Source of the DNA: Haematococcus lacustris
Taxonomy: Eukaryota; Chlorophyta; Chlorophyceae; Chlamydomonadales; Haematococcaceae
Direction of reading: 5' to 3'
Length of the DNA stretch: 64,000 bases
NCBI GenBank assembly: GCA_030144725.1
Contig: JASKMD010000002.1
Location: 2,328,255-2,392,254, forward strand
A program made the translations under genes and the position numbers. Below the pieces are notes generated by a model. The model was not told where the DNA came from. It did not search any database and worked only from the letters and a program-made list of their open reading frames with translations. This document shows positions 55,750 through 64,000 of the stretch, one piece after another. Numbering within the stretch: position 1 is the first letter of the stretch; each line of letters starts with the position of its first letter.

Positions 55750-57067
55750 CCTCCTGGTGCATGCTGCTTCTAGCTGCTGCTGCTCCTCCTGCTGCTGTGC
55801 CAGCTGCCTCGTCTTGCTCCAGATGCTGCAGCATGTGAGGCATGCCCAGGTGCAGCAGGCATGCAGTGATGCAGTAGTCAGCATGTGGTGGGGCAGCAAC
55901 ACTCATGAAGTGCAGCAGCAGTGGGCATGCTGTAAGACTGGTAAATGCATGTGGTGGGGTAGTGGTTCAGCCTTGTTTCACATACCTCATGTGGCTTTCT
56001 CTGGCTAGGTGCATGAAGATTTGGTAGTCTTGTGCCTTCTGGGTTTAGGGCTGGGAACAGGGTGGGGCGTTTTAAAGGGCGTTGCTCATTGCGTTCTGTG
56101 CTGAGGAGGCTACTTGCTGGTTGCACGGGTTGCTGGTTGCACGGGTCTGTTTGCTCCCGACTGCAGGATGCTGAGCCTCTGGGATTCAACATTACAACGT
56201 TGGACACCAAGAGATGTAGGTCTGCCTTGCAGGATGACAGCTGAGACTGGTAGTCCACTGGAAAAGGTGCAGCAAAGGGGACTGCATACATGGAACATGC
56301 ATGGCACTATACACTGTATTGTAGTGAAGTGATTGCGTGCATTATGATGCAATTGTTGACAACATGGCCAGAGTACATAAGACACATGAAGGTGACATAC
56401 ACCTTAGTGCAAACGCTGCTTACCTTGCTTGTATGCGTCAAACAATGCTGCGTACTTGAGCAACTGGTGAGGTACCGTGCTGCTGTCCATGCCAGGTATG
56501 GTGCCAGCACCTCTCATATGTTGCTTGGCCCACTCATTCGCATGTTTAGCGTTCAGGTTCAAAGACATACTAAGCACTAAAGATTGCGCTCTGCATACCC
56601 AACAATACGACTAGTATCAAGACGTGTAGATAACCTTTGCACATGCAATTACGCTCACCTTGTCACGCAGTCTTCAATTGTAGCCACCTTGACAAGTGCA
56701 TGGTCCATGTCACACATGCACAGGGCTCCTCCACAGCATACTGAGAAGAGCCATTCCGATGGAGGTTGCATGAGGAGTGGACCAGTTGTACCCTGTATGT
56801 ACAACGTGAAAAGTGTATGGACGGGTGGCCAGATAGACCTTAGACCGTGTTGCATTGAAATTTAAATAGTCCTTACCCGAGTGCGTTGTTGCCATCGCAC
56901 CCACACCATCCGCAGGGCATTGGCGAGGTCTGTTTCGAAAGTGCTCATTGCGTCTGGGCTGAGTCGTGAGCTGAGCGTTGTTCCTTGTGCAGATGTTTAT
57001 ATTGCAACTGCGCGTGTCTATATTGACACAGTGCGTATTGGTAGTTCATGTGCATGTACTATTTTCT
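55750..57067. other. Intergenic, small ORFs only
   Basis: Contains CTG/CAG-rich sequence (55760-55930) and several ORFs under 140 codons on both strands without recognisable features. Frames such as LGFNITTLDTKRCRSALQ at 56160-56240 could be exon remnants. Confidence 0.45.
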
Positions 57068-57517
57068 TAAGGGTTCCCTGTATTGGTCTCTTGTACAAGG
57101 TGCTCATCACGAATGACCAGCAACGACTATTCATCACCTGTTACAGTGCTGCTTTGAACCTAGTTTGCATGATCTTTGAATGCGCCTGCAGGTCTTTCCA
57201 ACCCTACATGTTAGATCTTGTGTTGCATGCGGGTTTCTACTAAAAGTATCTTCTGTTAGTTGTTAGTTGATCTTTGCTGATTTAATGTCTTGCATTGCTT
57301 ATTGTAAGTACTTGGAGCCTCCCAGAACAAAGCACCAGTCACCTCCGTGCAGTTTCGTCTGCAAGTCGTCTCCTGGAATCACCCGTCCGGTCAAGCGTCT
57401 TCTCTCAAGAGTACGCAAGCCACTAGTATTGCAGTTACTTAGCTGTTCCGTCAGCTATTAATCGCAAATCCTCGTATGGTCAGCCATGTATCCTGCTGTC
57501 CCGGCTACACTCTAACA
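57068..57517 (+). repeat. LTR (5') of gypsy element 2, inverted-arm A
   Basis: The sequence shared with arm B starts at TAAGGGTTCCC (57068) and the LTR ends CTCTAACA at 57517. It is followed by a primer-binding-like TTTGGTTTCC, similar to that of gypsy element 1. The true outer LTR end is not defined, because only homology with arm B marks it. This copy retains the empty target of the foldback MITE at 57438-57439. Confidence 0.7.
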
Positions 57518-57719
57518 TTTGGTTTCCACGTTCTCGATCATCGGCCTTTGCAGTGCACAACGAGCACCCAGACGACTTCGACGTCTTGGAGCTACTCGGG
57601 ATCAAGGACGGAGCTCCGACCCCCGAAGCACCTGCAGTTTCAGCTGCGAACCCACCAGCTCCGACTGCAGGTTAGTGCACCCAGTGGCTTTCATCGCCAC
57701 GCCCACCTGCGCTAGATAG

Positions 57720-57860
57720 CAGTACAAGTGACTGCGTGCAGTGTTTGAACCTGCGAAAGCAGTGCTTGTACCTGTACGAACAGTGTTTCACCTGCGCAAG
57801 CAGTGCTCACCTGCGAAAGCAGCGTTTCACCCGTGCAAACGGTGCCCACCTGCTTTTTGC
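57720..57860 (+). repeat. Short tandem repeat in gypsy 2 leader
   Basis: Imperfect units of the type CACCTGCGAAAGCAGTG (about 18-27 bp) repeat five to six times at the start of the leader ORF, conserved in arm B (62370-62500). Confidence 0.8.
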
Positions 57861-60800
57861 AGCGCGCGCGACTACCAGGAAGCACACGCCCATCCAGGTA
57901 CCTAACTTCAGTGCAACATCGACTGTGGTGACGACCGTACCAGTGACCGTTCCGCCTCCTGCCCAGCCGCAACCCCACCACCGCCCAGTCCAGACAACCA
58001 GTTCCAACCCGTGCCAGCTGTGCGCGAAGTTCCGGGCTGCAACGGACTACCATCACGCAACCAGCCGCGAGCTACGTAGTCAAGTGGCTGATTTGCAGCA
58101 GCTCATCAACAACATAGCCGTTGGTAGGGCCACTATTCCATTTGCATACCCACAACCCATACCATACCCACACCCAGTCACAGTCCCACCACCAGCTCAG
58201 GCTGTGAACACAAACAGCCAGGCAGCTCAGAGACGCCAGGCAGCCAAGGCAGCTAGGCGTGGATAGATGGAGACCCCCATGACTGAGGCATTGAGTGTCA
58301 TGATGGCCCTCAACACAATGTCACAAGCATTATAATCACAGCTTGGTGGCATGACAGCAGCCCTAACCCAGTTGCTAGCATCACAACAACACACCACACA
58401 AGCACAGATTCCCACAGCCCCTCCACAACCATCAACACCACCTCATCCAGTCCCACAGCAGGCACCTACTTTCATGGGCTTGATCAAGCTGAGTGAAGTG
58501 CCTATGTATGATGGCCGGGGTGATGTGAACACCTTCCTTTTCCAAGTGGCTGATGTGTTCTCATTGTATCCGGGTGCATCTGAGGAGCAGAAAATAGTCT
58601 CAACCAGTGTAAGACTGACTGGACTGGCAAGCGCTTGGTATCGATCCATTCGGGCTGACACCACATCTTTCTTCTCATGGCATGCATTTGCATCAGCACT
58701 GAAGGCAGCCTTCAAAACCAAATCAGATGAGTCCAAAGCCAGAGACCAGCTGCACCTAGCAAGACAAAAGCCCAACCAGTCGGCTGTGTCATATGCTACA
58801 CATCTCCGCTCACTGTACGTCCAGATTCCTGACATGCATGAGGGAGAAAATCTCGACAGGGTCCGTCAAGGTCTACACCCACCACATCGAGCACTAGTTG
58901 ACATCCAGACGGCTGGGCTGCGTGTCGCCATGCAGACTCGTCAACCCATGTTCTTGGTATCCATCACTCCAGCTGGCATTGACTCTACCACAGATCGTCA
59001 TCAAATCATGGATTGCACAGCCATCACACAAAAGTTTGCAGATGTGTTCCCAGCAGACCTACCAGCAGGCTTGCCACCCCAACGTGCTGTAGACCACCGC
59101 ATCGAAGTAGAGCCTGGCAAAAGGCCTCCCACCAGATCCACATACAACATGAGCACCAGTGAGCTGGCTGAGCTGAAAGCCCAGATAACTGAGATGCAAG
59201 AGAAAGGGTTCATTCGTCCCAGCACCTCCCCATACGCAGCAAGCGTGCTGTTTGTTCGTAAGAAAGACGGCACGTTTCGCATGTGTGTCGACTACCGCCC
59301 ACTCAACCGCATCACCATCAAAAACAAATACCCACTGCCACGAGTAGAGAACATGCTGGACAGGCTGCATGGAGCAACGGTTTTCAGTAAGATAGACCTC
59401 AGGCAGGGGTACCATCAGATTCGCATTGCACCAGAAGACATCCCCAAAACAGCATTCAGCACACGGTATGGACACTTTGAGTTCACAGTCCTGCCATTTG
59501 GGCTCTGTAATGCACCAGCAACATTCCAACGCCTCATGAACGACATCTTCAGACAGGAACTTGACGACCATGTCATAGTCTACCTTGACGACATCCTCAT
59601 TTTCTCACGCACACATGAAGAGCATGCCAAACACCTAGACAGAGTTCTATCACTCCTACGCCAACACAAGCTATATGCTGAACTCTCCAAGTGTGAGTTT
59701 GGCAGGTCTCAGACTGAGTTTCTAGGCCACATCATCACATCCACAGGCATTGCATGTGACCCTAACAAATTAGCTGCAATCAACTCATGGCCTGTCCCTA
59801 CAACTGTGCATGATGTGCGCAGCTTTCTGGGGCTTGCTAATTACTACCGCCGCTTCGTCAACAATTTCTCATCCATCGCTGCACCACTCACGGCACTCAC
59901 ACAGGCTGATGGGCATGACAAGCAGGGCAAGGTGACATGGACCTCTACCCAGCAGTCAGCTTTTGATGCTTTGAAACAAGCACTCACATCAGCACCAATC
60001 CTCATTGCACCTGATCCAACACAACCATACACTTTACGCTGCGACGCCTCTGGCATAGGCATTGGCGCAGTGCTATCACAAGGCACTGGACCTGCTGAGC
60101 GTGTAGTGGCTTACCATTCCAGAAAGCTGCTCCCAGCGGAACGCAACTACCCCACACATGAACAAGAGCTGCTGTCCTTGGGTGGAAGCACTTAAAGTCT
60201 GGCGCCACTACCTACTGGGCGCACACTTCACGTTGCTCACTGACAATTGGGCAAACAAACACCTGCAAACACAACCACGACTTGACAGTAGGCGACAAGC
60301 CCGCTGGATGGAAGTGCTCCAAGAGTACAACTGCCACATCGATCACATACCTGGAAAGCAAAACGTGGTGGCGGACGCGCTATCCCGTCGAGCTGACTAC
60401 CAGCTTTACACTTCCGCATTGGGCATTCCTGCCCCAAACACTCCAGGCATTCCGATTGCCACGGGACCGGAGTCGCTCTCCGCACCCCATCCTCAACTAC
60501 ACATCGATGAGCAATCAGCGACTGCAGATCCACAGTATCAGCGCCACCTAGCGGCTGCACTGGCTGGCAAAGCACGCCAGTTTCAAATCCAGGGAAACCT
60601 CATGTACCACACTGGACGGGGGACTCGCCGGCTTTACATCCCGGTGGGACCCATGCGCACCGCCCTACTCCGTGAAGCACATGACATCCCCATCTCCGGA
60701 CATCTCGGTAGGGACAAAACCTACGCACAACTGTCACGCCATTTCTTCTGGCCCCGCATGGCAGCATCAGTTCACCACTACGTCCGCACCTGCACACACT

Positions 60801-62008
60801 GCCAACGAAACAAATCCAACACAGCCAAACCAATCGGTCTTCTACATCCTCTTCCTATTCCTCAGCACCGCTGGGAACATGTCAGCATGGACCTCAACAC
60901 TCAATTGCCCTCCACTGCAGCTGGACACGATGCCATTGTTGTCTTTGTCGACAAGCTCACTAAAATGATCCACGCTGTCCCCACTACCACCACAGTTACA
61001 GCACCAATTCTAGCACGTATCTTCTTCGATCATGTTTTCCGGCTGCATGGCCTCCCCAAGGTCATCGTGTCAGACCGCGACCCACGCTTCACGGCTGCAT
61101 TCTGGAAAGAGCTATTCCATCTTACAGGCACACATCTCAACATGTCGACGGCCAACCATCCTCAAACCGATGGCCAGACTGAGCGAGCGAACCGCACGCT
61201 AGAAGACATGCTCCGCAACTTCGTCTCACCCCATCACGACGACTGGGACACACACCTCACTGCGGCTGAATTCACCTACAACTCATCCGTTCACGCAGCC
61301 ACAGGTTTCACACCTTTTCACCTCAACTCAGGACAACAACCACACACGCCGCTGTCTCTGGCTGCACCAGCGTCTCACGTTGCACCAGCAGACAAGGAGT
61401 CGGCTCAAGCCTTCCTCCAGCGCATGGCAGCTGATATCACAGCAGCCACACATCACCTCCACAATGCACAAGAACGAGCTACTAAGTATGCAAACGCTAA
61501 ACGCCAGGACCACAGTTTCCAGGTTGGAGACCAGGTTTACCTGGCCGACACCTTCTTCACTCATTCACAGATTGCACAATCCGCTGCTGATCACGCCACA
61601 CGCAAGTTCTCTCCCAGGCAACATGGTCCCTTCCGTGTCCTTGAAGTAGTCATACCAGTGGCACCACGGCTGGAGTTTCCCCCTGTCTGGAAGAGCATGC
61701 ATCTAGTAGTTCACGTATCTCATGTTAAAGTACACAATGATGGATCCGCCATGTTCCCCACACGCAACCCTGCACCGCCACCTGAGCCTGAAGTCATTGA
61801 CGGTGAGGCACACTTCCATGTGCAAGAGTTCCGCAACCACCGGTTCTAGCGCCGTCAGCTCCAGCTCCAGGTCAAGTGGTTGGGTCACCCCGATCATGAG
61901 AACAGCTGGCTGCCTCTGACCCGGCTACAACAAGACTTGTCCAAATGGGTGCTCAAGAAGCTGCTCGACGACTACGCACGGCGTACCAAGCAGCCCAGTC
62001 GTCTCTAA
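57736..62008 (+). pseudogene. Gypsy element 2 gag-RT-integrase-chromodomain, broken
   Basis: One frame from 57736 (Gln/Pro-rich leader protein with a coiled segment SRELRSQVADLQQLINN), broken by TAG at 58264 and TAA at 58333. It then continues through a capsid-like region ([41 protein letters not shown]) into reverse transcriptase ([57 protein letters not shown]). The zinc knuckle and most of the protease are missing between about 58880 and 58990, an internal deletion. A frameshift near 60180 precedes [13 protein letters not shown] and LLTDNWANKHL. Integrase has HLGRDKTYAQL, CTHCQRNKS, MDLNTQLP, SDRDPRFTAAFW and NRTLEDML. A TAG at 61847 splits the chromodomain (HFHVQEFRNHRF before, QVKWLGHPDHENSW after). 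The frame ends TAA at 62006, inside inverted arm B. Confidence 0.9.
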
Positions 62009-63514
62009 GCTGCCAGGCTGTTTGTGTTCACAGCCTGAGCTGGTGGTGGGACTGTGACTGGGTGTGGGTATGGTATGGGTTGTGGGTATGCAAATGGAAT
62101 AGTGGCCCTACCAACGGCTATGTTGTTGATGAGCTGCTGCAAACCAGCCACTTGACTACGTAGCTCGCGGCTGGTTGCGTGATGGTAGTCCGCTGCAGCC
62201 CGGAACTTCGCGCACAGCTGGCACGGGTTGGAACTGGTTGTCTGGACTGGGCGGCGGTGGGGTTGCGGCTGGGCAGGAGGCGGTACGGTCACTGGTACGG
62301 TCGTCACCACAGTCGATGTTGCACTAGAGTCAGGTACTGGGATGGGCGTGTGCTTCCTGGTAGTCGCGCGCGCTGCAAAAAGCAGGTGGGCACCGTTTGC
62401 AAGGGTAAAACGCTGCTTTCGCAGATGAGCACTGCTTGCGCAGGTGAAACACTGTTCGTACAGGTACAGGCATTGCTTTCGCAGGTTCAAACACTGCACG
62501 CAGTCACTTGTACTGCTATCTAGCGCAGGCGGGCGTGGCGATGAAAGCTACTGGGTGCACTAACCTGCAGTCGGAGCTGGTGGGTTCGCAGCTGAAACTG
62601 CAGGTGCTTCGGGGGTCGGAGCTCCGTCCTTGATCCCGAGTAGCTCCAAGACGTCGAAGTCGTCTGGGTGCTCGTTGTGCACTGCAAAGGCCGATGATCG
62701 AGAACGTGGAAACCAAATGTTAGAGTGTAGCCGGGACAGCAGGATACATGGCTAACTATACGAGGATTTGCGATTAATAGCTGACGGAACAGCTAAGCAC
62801 TCCTACAAATTAATCCCTGCGTCCGTCCCTGCGTGTTTACCAACCTTGTCCGATCGGGCTGTAATTTCGATAGATGGTAGTTTGCAGAATATAAAACATA
62901 CTTTTCAGTAGAAATATTTTTAAAAAATCAAAGGCGGCTGCGCTGTAACCCATTGGCTAGAGTGCAGGGATGAGTGCAGGGATAGGTTGCGGGCCACAGC
63001 GCAACAGCTGTTGATTTTTTTAAAATTGTTTCTTGCAAAATATGTTTTATTTTTTGCAAACTACCATCTATCAAAATTTCAGCCCGATCGGACAAGGTCG
63101 GTAGAACGCAGGGACAAACGCAGGGACTAAATTGTAGGAGTGAGTAACTGCAATACTAGTGGCTTGCGTACTCTTGAGAGAAGACGCTTGACCGGACGGG
63201 TGATTCCAGGAGACGACTTGCAGACGGAACTGCACGGAGGTGACTGGTGCTTTGTTCTGGGAGGCTCCAAGTACTTACAATAAGCAATGCAAGACATTAA
63301 ATCAGCAAAGATCAACTAACAACTAACAGAAGATACTTTCAGTAGAAACCCGCATGCAACACAAGATCTAACATGTAGGGTTGGAAAGACCTGCAGGCGC
63401 ATTCAAAGATCATGCAAACTAGGTTCAAAGCAGCACTGTAACAGGTGATGAATAGTCGTTGCTGGTCATTCGTGATGAGCACCTTGTACAAGAGACCAAT
63501 ACAGGGAACCCTTA
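62000..63514 (-). mobile_element. Inverted LTR-leader arm B of gypsy 2 family
   Basis: The reverse complement of 57068-58235: leader/gag start (62499-62000), primer-binding-like site and LTR (62718-63514). It is about 97 percent similar to arm A by eye. It contains the 345-bp foldback MITE copy 2. It begins exactly where the plus-strand pol frame ends, so the pol region is enclosed by inverted LTR-leader arms rather than by direct LTRs. Confidence 0.88.
62798..63142. mobile_element. Foldback MITE copy 2
   Basis: 345 bp with termini CACTCCTACAAATTA and the complementary TGTAGGAGTG, flanked by AG on both sides. The centre (62930-63010) is unique compared with copy 1. The target is intact in arm A (57430-57450), which confirms a 2-bp duplication. 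Confidence 0.94.
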
Positions 63515-64000
63515 TGATCAGGGCCTCCCAACCCCCTTGAAAAGGGGGTGTGTCCGTTTCACGCGGTTTATTTCTCGCACAACTTGCGGATTGATGAACG
63601 AAGCACATCAGTATGTAGAGGGCTCGCTTGGCTACACGCTACGGCTGTCCTGAGCGTCCATGACTATGTATATGATGCACTGCTTAGGCGCATCATATAT
63701 TTTGTGGGCAGATATCACCATGCACGCCTCCTCCACCCTCGACCTTCTTAATGACGCCGTGATGAAGCAAACGCAAGTATGTGTGCAGTCGCGCTTTGTG
63801 TTGCGATGGCCGGTATCGCGAGTTTGAAACCTAAGAAGCTGAAATACTTCTTTAACGCACCCACACCACTGCTGATATTGCGTCTAAACCAGCCGCATAC
63901 TTCTTAACATCTATTAGCTTTCACTCGTCATTTGTGTCGCTCGCGCTGTCAAGCGAGAGACGGAGTGGTTGTATGCTCTAGCGGTTCATCAAGACACTAT
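63515..64000. other. Right-hand flank, nothing recognised
   Basis: Outside the inverted arm. A short palindrome CCCCCTTGAAAAGGGGG lies at about 63532-63548. No gene or repeat family recognised. Confidence 0.5.

Overview
The window is nuclear DNA of a eukaryote, most likely a GC-rich chlorophyte green alga of the Chlamydomonadales (a Haematococcus-like genome is my guess from composition, not a proven assignment). The evidence is: intron-dense genes with short GT-AG introns and one GC-AG intron, very C/G-rich low-complexity introns, CAG/CTG runs, chromovirus and LINE retrotransposons, tRNA-derived SINEs, and an interstitial (CCCTAA)n tract. No bacterial operon, rRNA gene or CRISPR array is visible.

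The left part (about 3.9-26.1 kb) is the genic part. By joining conserved segments across introns I could build in-frame models for four genes and a partial model for a fifth: (1) minus strand 3901-7792, an 8-exon zinc metallopeptidase with a VHL-like beta domain at its N-terminus; (2) plus strand 8271-11743, a 10-exon YghA-type short-chain dehydrogenase/reductase, divergent from (1); (3) minus strand 12357-18167, a 12-exon ARMC6 orthologue with an 18-nt microexon; (4) minus strand 18939-19946, a 5-exon small F-box protein whose introns are all phase 2; (5) plus strand about 20.9-26.1 kb, a leucine-rich-repeat protein ending in a RING finger, interrupted by a 500-N assembly gap. The first 2.5 kb hold a coiled-coil hypothetical ORF and an 80-copy (GGGCT)n array.

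The right part (about 26.2-64 kb) is a transposon graveyard with nested insertions. It contains a 2.95-kb (GGGGC)n satellite; two copies of a non-autonomous DNA transposon with TA target duplications that share an unrecognised ORF; and a degraded transposase gene (about 32.9-45.2 kb). That gene was hit successively by a Ty3/gypsy chromovirus (34029-43833, TSD GTATC), a 239-bp foldback MITE, a SINE and a LINE 3' fragment. The chromovirus itself carries a LINE inserted in its gag (38707-42420, 15-bp TSD). Further right are a degraded psq-HTH/DDE (pogo-like) transposase and a 4.4-kb imperfect palindrome with 12-bp minisatellites on its outer flanks. One arm of the palindrome holds a second LINE copy while the other preserves the empty site. 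After that come interstitial telomeric repeats, a second SINE, and a second chromovirus whose pol is bounded by 1.2-1.5-kb inverted LTR/leader arms.

The most informative observations are comparative within the window. Target duplications and two internal empty sites date and order the insertions. The SINEs and LINEs share one 3' end (stem-loop, GTAGTC, then TTTC/TTC repeats), which indicates that the SINE is mobilised by this LINE family. The LINE C-terminal protein combines a PHD finger, RNase H, a Cys/His cluster and a PD-(D/E)XK-like nuclease motif. All exon joins were done by eye from splice consensus and reading frame; no database search was run.
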